The notes under the pieces are model-generated. The model did not search any database. It was not told the DNA's origin and saw nothing but the letters and a program-made list of their open reading frames with translations. DNA of 64,000 nucleotides from Affinundibacterium fentianense (lineage in GTDB: Bacteria; Pseudomonadota; Gammaproteobacteria; Burkholderiales; Burkholderiaceae_D), in the NCBI RefSeq assembly GCF_018139545.1, contig NZ_JAGSPJ010000001.1, forward strand, positions 496,001 to 560,000. The letters are read 5' to 3'. Position numbers and translations under genes: made by a program. Shown in pieces: positions 10,893 through 21,611 of the stretch; within the stretch, counting starts at the first letter, position 1, and every line of letters starts with the position of its first letter.

Positions 10893-10909
10893 TACATGGA
10901 TCGGGTAAA

Positions 10910-10946
10910 AACCAGAAAGACTGCAGTTCAAATTGAAATGCAGTCT
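10910..10946 (-). terminator. Terminator between hflC and hisZ
   Basis: AGACTGCA and TGCAGTCT form a perfect 8-bp stem (10918-10946); on the minus strand a T-rich run with GGTTTTTACC follows. It lies 27 bp past the hflC stop, so hflK-hflC and hisZ-purA should be separate transcription units, in agreement with the promoter just downstream. Confidence 0.65.
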
Positions 10947-10972
10947 ATCTACCAACACCCACTTTTAAGGTT

Positions 10973-11869
10973 TTACTTTTTAGGAGCAGCCCCAGACGTT
11001 CCTACACCAGGAGCCTTGAAATATTTGAAAAATTCAGAATTTTGATCGACAACCAAAACATCACTCTTGTTTTTAAAGCTTGCGCGATATGCCTCAAGGC
11101 TACGATAAAATTTATAGAATTCGGCATTCTGACCAAACGCTTGCGAATAAATTTTCGCTGCCTCTGCGTCGCCGGCACCACTTACTGTTTGAGCTTCCTT
11201 ATATGCTTCTGCCAAGATAACAATGCGTTGCCGATCCGCATCGGCGCGAATTTTTTCCGAATCAGCAAATCCTGTTGAGCGCAACTCATTGGCGACGCGA
11301 CTGCGTTCTGCCTTCATTCGTTCATAAACAGAATTATTGATCTGCTCAACGTAATCTACACGCTGCAATCGCACATCAACAATTTCCACTCCAATCTGTT
11401 TAGCCTCATCCGTGACTTTTTTTCGAATCGCTTGCATGACCTTGTCACGCTCACCTGAAATTACGTCACGAACAGATCGTTTGGTGATTTCTTCATTCAA
11501 CGCAGCTTTAACAATCTGCGACAATCGATCCCGTGCACGACTCTCTTCTCCGCCAAAACTGACGAAATAGAGCTTGGGCTCAGTGATGTGCCACTTGACA
11601 TAGGTGTCAACCAGAATATTTTTCTTTTCAGCGGTGATAAATCGATCTGCTTCAGGAGACTCAATCGTCAAAATACGCTTATCCAGAAACATCACATTTT
11701 GAAAAGGCGGTGGCAATTTAAAATGCAATCCTGGTTCGCTAATCACGGCTTTGACTTCACCTAATGCGAAAACGATGGCATGAGAACGTTGATCCACCAC
11801 GAAAATAGTGGAGTAAGCAACAATACCAGCGATGACTAACGCTAACAAAGACGAAATAAATTTATTCAT
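10973..11869 (-). CDS. hflC: HflC, SPFH-domain modulator of FtsH protease
   Basis: This 298-residue protein has one N-terminal membrane anchor (about residues 5-24) and a periplasmic SPFH/band-7 domain (VVDQRSHAIVFALGE through the VDVRLQRVDYVEQ block), then a coiled coil rich in Arg, Ala and Glu. With HflK it forms a large cage around FtsH and restrains its degradation of membrane proteins. The ATG overlaps the hflK stop codon by one base, which points to translational coupling. Confidence 0.95.
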   Translation of the reverse strand: MNKFISSLLALVIAGIVAYSTIFVVDQRSHAIVFALGEVKAVISEPGLHFKLPPPFQNVMFLDKRILTIESPEADRFITAEKKNILVDTYVKWHITEPKLYFVSFGGEESRARDRLSQIVKAALNEEITKRSVRDVISGERDKVMQAIRKKVTDEAKQIGVEIVDVRLQRVDYVEQINNSVYERMKAERSRVANELRSTGFADSEKIRADADRQRIVILAEAYKEAQTVSGAGDAEAAKIYSQAFGQNAEFYKFYRSLEAYRASFKNKSDVLVVDQNSEFFKYFKAPGVGTSGAAPKK

Positions 11870-13116
11870 TATCGTGACTCCCTATCACGAGAATCGCGCG
11901 CGCGACCATCTTTAGTTCCCCTTACTTCAACAGTAGGCATAGATTCAGTTGGAGCAGTATTGAGCGCTGACGAAGTATTCGATTTCGAAGTCGACTCACC
12001 TTGCAAATTTAATTTATCCAAAGGCAAATAAATCATATTGTTCGCATTTTTTGCATCCATCATTAACTTAGTCGTGCTACTGAAAATCTGCTGCATCGTT
12101 TCTAAATACATACGGTCACGCGTCACTGCTGGCGCCTTCTGATATTCAACCAAGACTTGCTTGAAGCGAGCCACGTTACCTTCAGCATTTGCAACAACTT
12201 TCGATCGATAGCCCTCCGCATCTTGCAATAATCTTGAGGCTTCACCACGAGCCTTAGGAATTACATCATTCGCATACGCTTGACCTTCATTCTTTTGACG
12301 TTCTTTATCTTGACCTGCTTTTACTGCATCATCGAAGGCAGCCTGCACTTGTTCAGGCGGCTGTACCGCCTGCATAGTGACATTGGTTATTTGTGCGCCA
12401 GACTCATAGCGATCCAACACTTGCTGCATCAATACATTTACATCCAAAGCGACTTTTTCTCGGCCTTCATATAGGACAAAGTCCATTTTGCTTCGACCAA
12501 CAATTTCTCGAATCGCAGTTTCAGCAACTTGTCGAATCATTTCCTCTTGGTCTCTATTGCTATACAACCATTTGGCTGCATCTTTTAATTTGTATTGAAC
12601 AGCAAATTGAATATCGATAATATTTTCATCATCAGTCAACATCAATGCTTCTTTAGGCTGTTTGTTTTTGACATTATTTCTATAGCCAACTTCAACCGTG
12701 CGAACTTGCAATACATTAACAATTTCATGAGCCTGTATTGGTGTCGGCCAACGCCAATTAAACCCCGGATTCGCTTGGTAACTATATTTACCAAATGTCG
12801 TGATAACACCAGTCTGACCTTCCTGGACGATAAAGAATCCACTAATCAACCAGAAGAACCCAAATACCAGCAGTATGACGCCAAACCCGATCTTTGCGAA
12901 CATTGAGTCGTTCGACGAACCACCGTTATCACCCCCACCGCTCTTACCGAACATCTTAGCGATCGATTGATTAAAATCACGCCAAAGTTGATCCAACTCT
13001 GGAGGCCCATCTTCTGGTTTTTTACTTTCATGCTTGCTATCTTTTGAACCACGTCCCCACTGAGGATCATTCAAAGAAAATAGAGGACGCAAGCGATTGA
13101 GGAATGAAATTCGCAT
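11869..13116 (-). CDS. hflK: HflK, SPFH-domain modulator of FtsH protease
   Basis: The 415-residue partner of HflC has a cytoplasmic N terminus rich in Gly, Ser and Lys, one membrane segment (IGFGVILLVFGFFWLISGFF, about 76-95), an SPFH domain (IVQEGQTGVITTFGKYSY onwards), a coiled coil, and a polar C-terminal tail with TVEVRGTKDGRARDSRDRESR-like charged residues. It sits directly upstream of hflC and 62 bp after hflX, the standard hfq-hflX-hflK-hflC order. Confidence 0.95.
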   Translation of the reverse strand: MRISFLNRLRPLFSLNDPQWGRGSKDSKHESKKPEDGPPELDQLWRDFNQSIAKMFGKSGGGDNGGSSNDSMFAKIGFGVILLVFGFFWLISGFFIVQEGQTGVITTFGKYSYQANPGFNWRWPTPIQAHEIVNVLQVRTVEVGYRNNVKNKQPKEALMLTDDENIIDIQFAVQYKLKDAAKWLYSNRDQEEMIRQVAETAIREIVGRSKMDFVLYEGREKVALDVNVLMQQVLDRYESGAQITNVTMQAVQPPEQVQAAFDDAVKAGQDKERQKNEGQAYANDVIPKARGEASRLLQDAEGYRSKVVANAEGNVARFKQVLVEYQKAPAVTRDRMYLETMQQIFSSTTKLMMDAKNANNMIYLPLDKLNLQGESTSKSNTSSALNTAPTESMPTVEVRGTKDGRARDSRDRESR

Positions 13117-13178
13117 TCGTTAATTACCCGAAAAATTATTAGATCCAACTAAAATTAATAATACAAAGCAACCAATAC

Positions 13179-14294
13179 CTAGTTTAATTCACCTGGCAAG
13201 AACTTTTCATCCGGCTCGAGAGTTTCGCGACTTTCCAGCATCAACTCAACAACTGCAGCTCGCAGCAAGTCAATTCCCAAACCATTTTTTGCACTAACAA
13301 ACACTCTGTTGATTTTACCATATTCGTCCCGCTCAATTGCAGGTGGCAGATCAGCCTCGTCAATCTTATTCCAAACCAATAGTTGGTGAATATGATCTGC
13401 ACCAATTTCCTTTAAGACATGGTTCACTTGCTCAATTTGGTCATTTCTAACAGCACTCCCACCATCAACCACATGCAACAATAGATCCGCATGAATAGTT
13501 TCCTCAAGTGTGGCACGGAACGAAGCAACCAATTGATGAGGTAAATCGCGAATAAACCCAACTGTATCCGAGACTACAATATTACCAACACCCTCAAGAA
13601 ACAAACGTCGCGATGTGGTATCTAGCGTCGCGAAAAGTTGGTTGGCAGCGTAGCTTCCTGCTTTGGTTAAAGTATTAAACAAAGTGGATTTACCAGCATT
13701 GGTATAGCCGACTAAGGAAACGGAAAAGGTCTTATTTCGACCTCGTGATCTCCGCTGAGTTTCACGCTGCTTATGCAACTTCTCCATTTTTGCCTTGAGC
13801 ATTTTCACACGCTCACCCAATAAACGGCGATCCGTCTCCAATTGTGTCTCACCAGGGCCACGCAAACCAATCCCGCCCTTTTGCCGCTCCAAATGTGTCC
13901 AACCTCGCACGAGGCGGGTCGCAAGGTGCTGCAATTGAGCCAATTCCACTTGTACTTTACCTTCGTGGCTTTTAGCACGTTGGGCAAAAATATCTAGAAT
14001 CAAGCTAGTTCTATCTATGACACGTGTTTTGAGATGTCGCTCCAAATTTCGTTGCTGCGCAGGTGACAGTGAATGATTAAATATGACGAGATCAAGAGCA
14101 AGATCGACAATACAATGTGCAATTTCATCAGCTTTTCCCGATCCAACAAAAAGAGCAGCATCAGGACTTGATCGCTTACAGGAGACAGTTGTGATAGTCT
14201 CAGCCCCCGCAGTAAGCGCGAGCTGAGAAAGTTCATCCAAACTTGCGGCAAAGTCACCTTTACCAAAATCAACGCCGACTAGAGCAGCGCGCAT
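13179..14294 (-). CDS. hflX: Ribosome-associated GTPase HflX
   Basis: The 371-residue protein has the HflX N-terminal domain (LALTAGAETITTVSCKRSSPD, HSLSPAQQRNLE) and a GTPase domain with G1 GYTNAGKS (around 205), G3 DTVGF and G4 NKID. HflX binds 50S or 70S ribosomes and rescues stalled, heat-damaged ribosomes. The glycine-rich RGPGETQLETDRR linker before the G domain is conserved. The C terminus is short after the G domain. It follows hfq by 44 bp. Confidence 0.95.
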   Translation of the reverse strand: MRAALVGVDFGKGDFAASLDELSQLALTAGAETITTVSCKRSSPDAALFVGSGKADEIAHCIVDLALDLVIFNHSLSPAQQRNLERHLKTRVIDRTSLILDIFAQRAKSHEGKVQVELAQLQHLATRLVRGWTHLERQKGGIGLRGPGETQLETDRRLLGERVKMLKAKMEKLHKQRETQRRSRGRNKTFSVSLVGYTNAGKSTLFNTLTKAGSYAANQLFATLDTTSRRLFLEGVGNIVVSDTVGFIRDLPHQLVASFRATLEETIHADLLLHVVDGGSAVRNDQIEQVNHVLKEIGADHIHQLLVWNKIDEADLPPAIERDEYGKINRVFVSAKNGLGIDLLRAAVVELMLESRETLEPDEKFLPGELN

Positions 14295-14338
14295 TTGAAT
14301 GAATACTTACAATAAAGAACAATAGAAATAACCAACAA

Positions 14339-14575
14339 TTACTCGGCTTCAGAATCAGAATTAATACTCACAGCGCGTGCAGGAACGACTGTCGAAATCG
14401 CGTGCTTATACACCATTTGAGTTACGGTATTTCGCAGCAACACAACATATTGATCAAACGATTCAACATGCCCCTGCAATTTAATTCCATTAACCAAATA
14501 AATTGACACAGGAATATGTTCTTTCCTCAATGCATTTAAAAATGGGTCTTGTAACAGTTGCCCTTTATTGCTCAT
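14339..14575 (-). CDS. hfq: RNA chaperone Hfq
   Basis: The 78-residue product is a complete short Hfq with the Sm1 motif ([20 protein letters not shown]) and the Sm2 motif ([12 protein letters not shown]). The ring hexamer binds sRNAs and mRNAs and promotes their pairing. The proximal-face residue pattern, with [14 protein letters not shown] at the N terminus, is intact. The C-terminal tail is only about ten residues and acidic, as in other beta-proteobacteria. It heads the hfq-hflX-hflKC cluster. Confidence 0.98.
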   Translation of the reverse strand: MSNKGQLLQDPFLNALRKEHIPVSIYLVNGIKLQGHVESFDQYVVLLRNTVTQMVYKHAISTVVPARAVSINSDSEAE

Positions 14576-14722
14576 AACCGCTCCATTGTGTTGTTGTGAT
14601 AAGGAGTTGGGGACAACTCAAATTATTTCAAGTGTCCAAAAGATAATTACGATACCACGACAAACTATTTTTTAAAATACTTCTCGACACTTACGCAAAG
14701 TAAAGTTTGCAATATTTAGCTA

Positions 14723-16066
14723 TTATTTTGATTCTTTAGTAAAAGGATTTTTACCTGAGCGCATTTCAATTCTTAACGGGGTTCCGGTAAGGTTGAAAGT
14801 TTCTCTGAAATGCTTTTCTAAGTAGCGCTTATAAACATCACCTATCGCATCCAGTGCATTCCCGTGAATCACAATGATTGGAGGATTTTGGCCACCCTGA
14901 TGCGCGTAACGCATTTTAGGCCGAATTGAGCCCTTACGTTTTGGCTGTTGATGTTCGACAGCTTCAATCAGGGCACGAGTCAATTTAGGTGTCGATAAAT
15001 TGGCCATTGCCGCATCGTACGCTGCGTCAATTGATTTCATCAATGGTCCGATACCCGTGGACTTGAGCGCTGAGATAAAATGAAATTTAGCGAACGTCAA
15101 AAAATTTAATTTGCGTTCGATGTCCATTTTAATTTCATCTCGACGGTCACTTTGAAGCCCATCCCATTTATTCACACCAACTACCAAGGCACGCCCAGAC
15201 TCGAGTATAAAGCCAGCAATATGTGCATCTTGCTCAGAAATATCTTGTTGAGCATCCAGCAAAAGCAAAACCACGTTGGCTTCGGAGACAGACTGCAAGG
15301 TTTTCACAACCGAAAACTTTTCGATTGCTTCAAACACTTTTCCCCGGCGACGAATACCTGCAGTATCAATCAAGGTATATTGTTGACCATCACGCTCGAA
15401 AGGGATTTCAATGGAATCTCGAGTCGTTCCAGGCATATCAAAGGCGATGACACGCTCCTCGCCAAGCAAAGTATTGACTAAAGTCGACTTACCAACGTTG
15501 GGGCGTCCAACGATCGCAATTTTAATACCTTTGGCTGCGTCTAAATTCTCATCAGCTTCATCGGTCCGCGATGCATAGGCAAGGTTCAAGGCCTCCTCGA
15601 CCAAATCAGTGACACCGTCACCATGAGCCGACGAGATAACATAAGGGTCACCCATCCCTAACTCATAGAAATCTGCGGCAACGCTGGTATAACGCATTCC
15701 CTCTGCTTTATTCACTACCAACATGACCGAGCGTCCAGACTTACGCAAGAAATCAGTAATTGTCTTATCATGAGGCGTCAAACCTTGACGACCATCAACT
15801 AAGAAAATCACCACATCTGCCTCTGCGACAGCCTGTTTGGTTTGCTTTGCCATTTCATGCATGATGCCTTCTTTGGCAACTGGCTCGAAACCACCCGTAT
15901 CAATAACCAGAAACGGCCGTTCTCCAACCCGCCCTTCTCCGTAGTGACGATCACGAGTAAGGCCGGGCAAATCGGCAACCAACGCGTCACGCGTCCGAGT
16001 TAGGCGATTGAAAAGCGTAGACTTGCCGACATTGGGTCGGCCGATTAATGCTATAACTGGTTTCAT
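14723..16066 (-). CDS. der: Ribosome biogenesis GTPase Der (EngA)
   Basis: This 447-residue GTPase has two consecutive G domains, each with GRPNVGKS (residues about 8 and 187), and a C-terminal KH-like domain. It acts in maturation of the 50S subunit. The start is the ATG at 16066, giving [16 protein letters not shown]; 17 extra in-frame codons upstream overlap bamB and are not conserved in the family. bamB ends only 4 bp before it, so the two are cotranscribed. Confidence 0.96.
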   Translation of the reverse strand: MKPVIALIGRPNVGKSTLFNRLTRTRDALVADLPGLTRDRHYGEGRVGERPFLVIDTGGFEPVAKEGIMHEMAKQTKQAVAEADVVIFLVDGRQGLTPHDKTITDFLRKSGRSVMLVVNKAEGMRYTSVAADFYELGMGDPYVISSAHGDGVTDLVEEALNLAYASRTDEADENLDAAKGIKIAIVGRPNVGKSTLVNTLLGEERVIAFDMPGTTRDSIEIPFERDGQQYTLIDTAGIRRRGKVFEAIEKFSVVKTLQSVSEANVVLLLLDAQQDISEQDAHIAGFILESGRALVVGVNKWDGLQSDRRDEIKMDIERKLNFLTFAKFHFISALKSTGIGPLMKSIDAAYDAAMANLSTPKLTRALIEAVEHQQPKRKGSIRPKMRYAHQGGQNPPIIVIHGNALDAIGDVYKRYLEKHFRETFNLTGTPLRIEMRSGKNPFTKESK

Positions 16067-16070
16067 CAAC

Positions 16071-17237
16071 TTATTCCGTCGCAAAAGCGACAACAGCACC
16101 TGACTTAGTTTGTACAATCAGATTATTACCGACCGCCACTGGGGCAGACAAAATCTTGCTACCATCCGTAGGCATACGAGCCAAAAACGCCCCATCCTCT
16201 CTTGATAGAAAATGCAAAAAGCCTAGTCGATCGCCAATCGCGACCGCACGACCAAAAGAAACTGGAGTCGCCAAACCGCGGTTCGTCAACTTATCATTCT
16301 TCCATACAGACGCGCCGCCATTCATATCGTAGGCATAAACGGAACCACTGTTATCCGCGGCAAAAACAAACCGTTCATCCGCTGCAACACCGACTTCACT
16401 CGACAAATTTTTCGCCCACTTTAAACTACCATTCGTCAAATCAAAGCATGCCACTCTTCCTTGATAGCTCGATGCACAAGCATTACCAGCAGCCAATGCC
16501 GGAGCACCTGACATATCGACAATCCGCTCTAATTCGGTTGCACCCTTCGGTTCTGCGCCAGTCGCCTCCCAACGCAATCCGCCATTATTGAGCGCCAAAG
16601 AGATCAATTTCCCTCCCGAAGTAGAGATATAAGCCAATTGATCTTTTACAACGATTCCTGTCACCATTCTCAAAGTTAATATTGGGAGTGGACGCTCCAC
16701 CGCCCATTTTTGAGCTCCAGAATCGACATCAAATGCCGTGATGCGATTATCAATACTTTGAATGATAACCAAGTTATCTGTTACTGCTGGAGCTGACAGT
16801 ATTTCACTACTTGCCTGAGCCTTCCACCGCTGCTTTCCATCTGAATTAAACGCAAACAGAACACCTTTTTGACCTGCAACTGCCACGACTTTTTGATTGG
16901 CACCTACACCTGCGGTGAGAGGCAATTCAGCCTTAATTTTCCAAGCAGCTTGCCCTGTTGATGCATTGACCTTAACAATCGAGCCATCAGCTGAAGCTGC
17001 ATAGACATCTGATCCAACAACGGCTGGCGTGAAGCTATAGTCTTGGGCAGAACCGAGGTTCAAGCTCCATGCCTGCTTTACAGACATGGTTGTATTAAAA
17101 ACCTGTAAAGGTGCTGGCGCGGTTTTTGGATCTTCTTTTGAGAATGGATTTAACCATGACAAACTCGAGCATCCCGACAAAAACAGGACACCACTCAATG
17201 AGAAAAGCAAACCGCGAGCAAAGAAATTCATTTTCAT
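16071..17237 (-). CDS. bamB: Outer-membrane assembly lipoprotein BamB
   Basis: BamB is a lipoprotein beta-propeller of the BAM complex that inserts beta-barrel proteins in the outer membrane. The chosen start (MKMNFFARG, 17237) puts a lipoprotein signal with lipobox LSGC right after a hydrophobic core; longer starts would bury it and overlap the upstream gene. The 388-residue product then shows repeated PQQ-type blades with motifs such as [18 protein letters not shown] and [10 protein letters not shown]. It begins 1 bp after the TPR gene and ends 4 bp before der. Confidence 0.94.
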   Translation of the reverse strand: MKMNFFARGLLFSLSGVLFLSGCSSLSWLNPFSKEDPKTAPAPLQVFNTTMSVKQAWSLNLGSAQDYSFTPAVVGSDVYAASADGSIVKVNASTGQAAWKIKAELPLTAGVGANQKVVAVAGQKGVLFAFNSDGKQRWKAQASSEILSAPAVTDNLVIIQSIDNRITAFDVDSGAQKWAVERPLPILTLRMVTGIVVKDQLAYISTSGGKLISLALNNGGLRWEATGAEPKGATELERIVDMSGAPALAAGNACASSYQGRVACFDLTNGSLKWAKNLSSEVGVAADERFVFAADNSGSVYAYDMNGGASVWKNDKLTNRGLATPVSFGRAVAIGDRLGFLHFLSREDGAFLARMPTDGSKILSAPVAVGNNLIVQTKSGAVVAFATE

Positions 17238-17238
17238 A

Positions 17239-17907
17239 TTATTTTTTGTCAGCATGTTCTGTAGACTTCGCATCCAACGCCCCACCTAACGCATCCAATT
17301 TAATTTGCACCAATTGACGGCCGGCATGCTTTTCCCCCATTTTATCGAGCGCAACTTTGTATGCCTCCCGAGCCTCTTTCAATTTATTCTGCGCAACCAA
17401 TACATCCCCTCTACGTTCCAAGGCTTCAGACTCAAATTCAGCAGAAAAATCTCCAGCAAGAACCTTGAGCGCCTCCTCATATTTTTTTTCGTCCAACAAA
17501 ACTGAGCCTAAACGAATTTTTGCAATCGCTTGAAATTCTTTAGAAAATCCTTGGTCAACCACCCATTGCAAATGTTTTTTTGCACCTGCTAAATCGCCTG
17601 CATCAAAAGCAGATTTTGCTGCACTCAACGCTGCCATAGACGCGTACGAGGTACCACTAAATTTCTCAATCAAATTCGCTGTCGCGCCTTGAACTTTCGC
17701 AATTTCTTTCAAAGCAGCTGCCCTTTGTACTTCGTCATAAATTGCCGATGCTTGAGCTGCTTGACTACGCTGATTATTTGTCCACGCTGTCCATCCAGCA
17801 AAACTTGCCAAACCAGCGATCAATAACCACGTTACTGCATTTCCGTATTGCTTCCACCAAGCTTTGAGGGTGTCTATCTGTTCTTGCTCTTCGAGATCGT
17901 ATGCCAT
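17239..17907 (-). CDS. YfgM-like membrane-anchored TPR protein
   Basis: The 222-residue protein has a cytoplasmic N terminus (DLEEQEQIDTLKAWWKQYGN), one membrane helix at about 23-41, then a periplasmic set of tetratricopeptide-like helices. This matches the YfgM family, an ancillary part of the SecYEG translocon that hands proteins to periplasmic chaperones. It lies between hisS and bamB, exactly where yfgM lies in enterobacteria, which supports the call. Confidence 0.88.
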   Translation of the reverse strand: MAYDLEEQEQIDTLKAWWKQYGNAVTWLLIAGLASFAGWTAWTNNQRSQAAQASAIYDEVQRAAALKEIAKVQGATANLIEKFSGTSYASMAALSAAKSAFDAGDLAGAKKHLQWVVDQGFSKEFQAIAKIRLGSVLLDEKKYEEALKVLAGDFSAEFESEALERRGDVLVAQNKLKEAREAYKVALDKMGEKHAGRQLVQIKLDALGGALDAKSTEHADKK

Positions 17908-17912
17908 TTTTA

Positions 17913-19274
17913 TTAATGATGAATGTGAATATGATTAGGATTTTCGCATTGGGATTCGTCGTGATCAACACCAACGATTTGATCAACTAAGTAATCAACC
18001 GCAGTATCGAAAGGAACGCTGGTTTGATTATTCGCAAAGTCATCTGCACGCAAGGACTTTACAGTCACTGTTTCAGCCGCAGCCTCATCTTCACCGATAA
18101 TGACCGCAAATGCAGCGCCACTCGCATCAGCTTTCTTCATCTGCGATTTAAAACTACCAATTCCCGTAGCAGATGCGCAATGTAACACAACATCTAGGCC
18201 TGCATCACGTAAACGCTCGCCTAAAACAAAAGATTGCATTTGTGCTTGCTTACCTTGATGCACCAAATAGACATCACAACCACTAACATGCTCTGCATCG
18301 CCGTTAAGCTTCATTAATTCCAGCAAACGCTCCACACCCATTGCAAATCCGCAGGCTGGAGTATGTTTACCACCAAAAATCGTAAACAAACTGTCATACC
18401 TACCACCTGCACAAACCGTTCCTTGAGCACCCAATTCATCGGTAACCCACTCAAAGACTGTGCGATTATAATAATCCAAGCCACGAACTAATCTTGGGTT
18501 GATTGTGAATGGAATACTATTGTGCCGCAAGATACTTTGCACGCCCTCAAAATGGGCCTTAGACTCTTCCCCTAAGAAATCCAATAATTTGGGAGCATTA
18601 TTGACCAACTCTTGCAAACTTGGATTTTTGGTATCCAGAATGCGCAAAGGATTGGAATACAAACGGCGAAGTGCCTCTGCATCAAGTAATTCTTTATGTT
18701 TTTCAAAATACGCTATCAGTTCAGTGCGGTGCAAATTGCGCTCGTTAGCATCACCAATTGAATTGAGCTCAAGGCGAACATTGACTAGCCCAAGATCATC
18801 CCAAAGACGCTGACACATTGCAATCAGCTCCGCATCGATATCAGGGCCAGCAAAACCTAAAGCTTCAGCACCTACTTGATGAAATTGACGATATCGACCG
18901 CGCTGTGGTTTTTCATGCCGAAACATCGGGCCGTTATACCAAACCCGCTTTGGCCCATCATAGGTGATATTGTGCTCCAAAGCTGCTCGTACAATACCCG
19001 CTGTATTCTCAGGACGCAAAGTCAGCTTATCACCATTCATCACATCTTCAAAAGAATACATTTCCTTTTCAACAATATCCGTCACAGCCCCCAACCCGCG
19101 AGCGAATAGTGGAGTCGCCTCAACAATTGGCGTACGCATTTGTTGGAAACCATAACTCTTCAATACCGATTGCACCGTATTTTCAAATAACTCCCAAAGC
19201 GCCGATTGTTCGGGAAGAATGTCATTCATCCCTTTTATACCAACAATTTTCTCAACTTTTTTTTCTTCAGACAT
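17913..19274 (-). CDS. hisS: Histidyl-tRNA synthetase with a His-rich C-terminal tail
   Basis: This class II synthetase charges tRNA-His. Visible motifs include [14 protein letters not shown], motif 2 [21 protein letters not shown] region, the His-A signature [15 protein letters not shown] and motif 3 [13 protein letters not shown]. The ATG at 19274 is preferred; a GTG two codons upstream is the alternative. The C-terminal anticodon-binding domain is followed by an unusual tail of about 18 residues ending in [11 protein letters not shown], which could bind metal. ispG is upstream and the TPR gene begins 5 bp downstream. Confidence 0.95.
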   Translation of the reverse strand: MSEEKKVEKIVGIKGMNDILPEQSALWELFENTVQSVLKSYGFQQMRTPIVEATPLFARGLGAVTDIVEKEMYSFEDVMNGDKLTLRPENTAGIVRAALEHNITYDGPKRVWYNGPMFRHEKPQRGRYRQFHQVGAEALGFAGPDIDAELIAMCQRLWDDLGLVNVRLELNSIGDANERNLHRTELIAYFEKHKELLDAEALRRLYSNPLRILDTKNPSLQELVNNAPKLLDFLGEESKAHFEGVQSILRHNSIPFTINPRLVRGLDYYNRTVFEWVTDELGAQGTVCAGGRYDSLFTIFGGKHTPACGFAMGVERLLELMKLNGDAEHVSGCDVYLVHQGKQAQMQSFVLGERLRDAGLDVVLHCASATGIGSFKSQMKKADASGAAFAVIIGEDEAAAETVTVKSLRADDFANNQTSVPFDTAVDYLVDQIVGVDHDESQCENPNHIHIHH

Positions 19275-19324
19275 ACTCACAATTCCGATTCTATTTTTTT
19301 ATATATGTGCAGAACTTAAAATCA

Positions 19325-20587
19325 TCAAGTAGCCTTTCCATAGCGCTCTTGAACATAATCTAAAACGACCTTTTGAAAATCCCTCGCAATTTGATCACCT
19401 CGCAGTGTCATTGCTTTTTCTCCATCGATAAATACAGGTGCAGCGGGAGACTCACCAGTACCTGGGAGGCTGATACCAATGTTTGCATGCTTGGATTCAC
19501 CTGGTCCATTGACTATGCAGCCCATCACAGCAACATTCATATTTTCCACCCCGGGAAAAGATTCTTTCCAGATTGGCATTTGCTCTCGCAAAAATGATTG
19601 AATATCGTCAGCCAACTCTTGAAAGACGGTAGACGTTGTTCTGCCACAGCCAGGACAAGCGATAACCATTGGCATAAATTTTCGCAGCCCCATCGTCTGC
19701 AATATCTCCTGCGCCACAAAAACTTCCTTACATCGATCACCGCCTGGTTCAGGAGTCAGAGAGATACGAATTGTGTCGCCAATACCCTCTTGCAGAAGAA
19801 CAGAAAGCGCCGCAGTCGAAGCGACAATCCCTTTACTCCCCATCCCTGCTTCCGTCAGACCAAGATGTAAGGGATAATCGCAATACTTACCGATTTCACG
19901 ATAAACAGAAATCAAGTCCTGAACACCGGACACCTTACATGAGAGGATGATTTGATTGCCCGGCAGTCCCAACTCCTCAGCTCGTTGCGCACTTTCAATT
20001 GCGGACGTGATCAGCGCTTGATACATCACCGTTTGCGAACTTAGTGGAATTGGTCGGCGAGAATTTTCATCCATAATTCTCGCTAGCAGACTTTGATCCA
20101 AACTTCCCCAATTCACACCAATCCTGACGGGTTTTTGGTACAAGCATGCCATTTCTATCATTTGGGCAAATTGCGTATCTCGCTTAGCACCTTGACCTAC
20201 GTTTCCAGGATTAATTCTATATTTCGACAACGCCTGTGCGCATTCAGGATGATCCTTCAGTAAGCTGTGTCCATTATAGTGAAAATCACCAACCAAAGGC
20301 ACGTCAATACCCATCCGGTCAAGCTGCTCTCGAATGGCCGGGACAGCTCGCGCAGCCTCTGGGTTATTGACCGTGATTCTTACCAATTCAGATCCAGCTC
20401 GCGCCAATTCTTTTATTTGAATTGCAGTTCCAATTGCATCCGCAGTATCAGTATTCGTCATCGACTGAACAACTATTGGCGCATTTCCGCCAACGACAAC
20501 GACTCGATCATGGTGACGTATTGCAACCGCACGACTTACGCGTCGCTGACTTGCGCCACACGCGATATCCTTGAGTTCAACCAACAT
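19325..20587 (-). CDS. ispG: 4-hydroxy-3-methylbut-2-enyl-diphosphate synthase (flavodoxin)
   Basis: IspG (GcpE) converts methylerythritol cyclodiphosphate to HMBPP in the MEP isoprenoid pathway, using a [4Fe-4S] cluster and reduced flavodoxin. The 420-residue product has the N-terminal TIM-barrel part ([24 protein letters not shown]) and the C-terminal cluster domain with CPGCGR and [10 protein letters not shown] supplying the three cysteines and glutamate. The length includes the insertion usual in proteobacteria. It ends 44 bp before hisS and starts 1 bp after rodZ's stop. Confidence 0.96.
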   Translation of the reverse strand: MLVELKDIACGASQRRVSRAVAIRHHDRVVVVGGNAPIVVQSMTNTDTADAIGTAIQIKELARAGSELVRITVNNPEAARAVPAIREQLDRMGIDVPLVGDFHYNGHSLLKDHPECAQALSKYRINPGNVGQGAKRDTQFAQMIEMACLYQKPVRIGVNWGSLDQSLLARIMDENSRRPIPLSSQTVMYQALITSAIESAQRAEELGLPGNQIILSCKVSGVQDLISVYREIGKYCDYPLHLGLTEAGMGSKGIVASTAALSVLLQEGIGDTIRISLTPEPGGDRCKEVFVAQEILQTMGLRKFMPMVIACPGCGRTTSTVFQELADDIQSFLREQMPIWKESFPGVENMNVAVMGCIVNGPGESKHANIGISLPGTGESPAAPVFIDGEKAMTLRGDQIARDFQKVVLDYVQERYGKAT

Positions 20588-20588
20588 T

Positions 20589-21611
20589 TTATTTCACCAC
20601 GATATTGGCAACATTGTTGCCACGCTCGGATAAAATCGGCATCGCAACTCCTCGCAAAATTGCCTCGACGCCAGCAGCATTCCCCAATTTCACATTTAAA
20701 GTTTGCTTCACACTAAAGGACTCCTCCGTACCCGCACGAGCCAAATGGGAGCTAAGAATCACTCCACTATCGGTCTTAACTTGTATCCATGAATCCTGTT
20801 TGAATTTCACAATAAATAATTCATTAGGATTGGGTAAACTCACTGGCGCTTGGTTCACTTCCTGTTTGGCCGAAATCGAAGGCTTAAGCTCACTTTCATT
20901 GTTCTTAGCGACAACATCAGATGTTGCTACAACCTTATTCGCATCATCAGTTACAACATTGCTCGCAGTCACAGACTCCACAACCTGAGCGGGCGCCTCT
21001 AAGGCAATGCTAGCGGAAGTAAGGCTACTATTTGTGGGCGTTGCGGGCACCATACTATTTTCTGCCGATGCGTCCACACTAGCACTAGCAACACCTAGCT
21101 CCAACGTTGATGACACGGCCTCCTTCTTTTGCAGCAAACTGGCAAAATTCTGCCCTAATGTCGTATGCTGCAATAACAAAAATACACCAACCGCGAATAG
21201 CAAGACCACTGCCCCCACAATATATCGGCGATTATTATCGTGTTGCCCTTGGAGAGACAATCGAGAGTCAACAAAAGGAGTCGATAATGCAGGCCTCAAT
21301 GAAGTCTCCAATTGAACCGGACTCGCATCTTTTGGTAAAAGTGCGACCAATTTATCTGCATCAACTTTGAGAAGTTTTGCGTAAGCACGCACAAATCCAC
21401 GGACAATTACCATTTTTGGCAAAGCATCAAAATTATCGGCCTCTAACGCGACAATTTGTCCTTGCGACAACTTCAATTGCTCCGCAACAAACTGTACCGA
21501 CCACCCCTTACTTTCGCGACTGGTCGCCAATTGAGCACCTGCAGATGCACTCAATGGAAGTGACTCCGACAAATTACCTTCATCTTCAGGGGAATGCATG
21601 ACTTCACTCAT
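20589..21611 (-). CDS. rodZ: RodZ-like helix-turn-helix membrane protein
   Basis: The 340-residue protein has an N-terminal xenobiotic-response-type helix-turn-helix ([40 protein letters not shown]), one membrane helix ([19 protein letters not shown]), a Ser/Thr/Ala-rich linker and a C-terminal periplasmic beta domain with [19 protein letters not shown]. RodZ links MreB to the cell-shape complex. The start [12 protein letters not shown] at 21611 is chosen because the 25 codons upstream lie within pilF and lack conservation. It overlaps the end of pilF by 8 bp, suggesting coupled translation. Confidence 0.9.
   Translation of the reverse strand: MSEVMHSPEDEGNLSESLPLSASAGAQLATSRESKGWSVQFVAEQLKLSQGQIVALEADNFDALPKMVIVRGFVRAYAKLLKVDADKLVALLPKDASPVQLETSLRPALSTPFVDSRLSLQGQHDNNRRYIVGAVVLLFAVGVFLLLQHTTLGQNFASLLQKKEAVSSTLELGVASASVDASAENSMVPATPTNSSLTSASIALEAPAQVVESVTASNVVTDDANKVVATSDVVAKNNESELKPSISAKQEVNQAPVSLPNPNELFIVKFKQDSWIQVKTDSGVILSSHLARAGTEESFSVKQTLNVKLGNAAGVEAILRGVAMPILSERGNNVANIVVK

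Noticed and set aside
16067..16117. 17-codon N-terminal extension of der
   Set aside because: It overlaps the end of bamB and Der proteins start at the [16 protein letters not shown] block.
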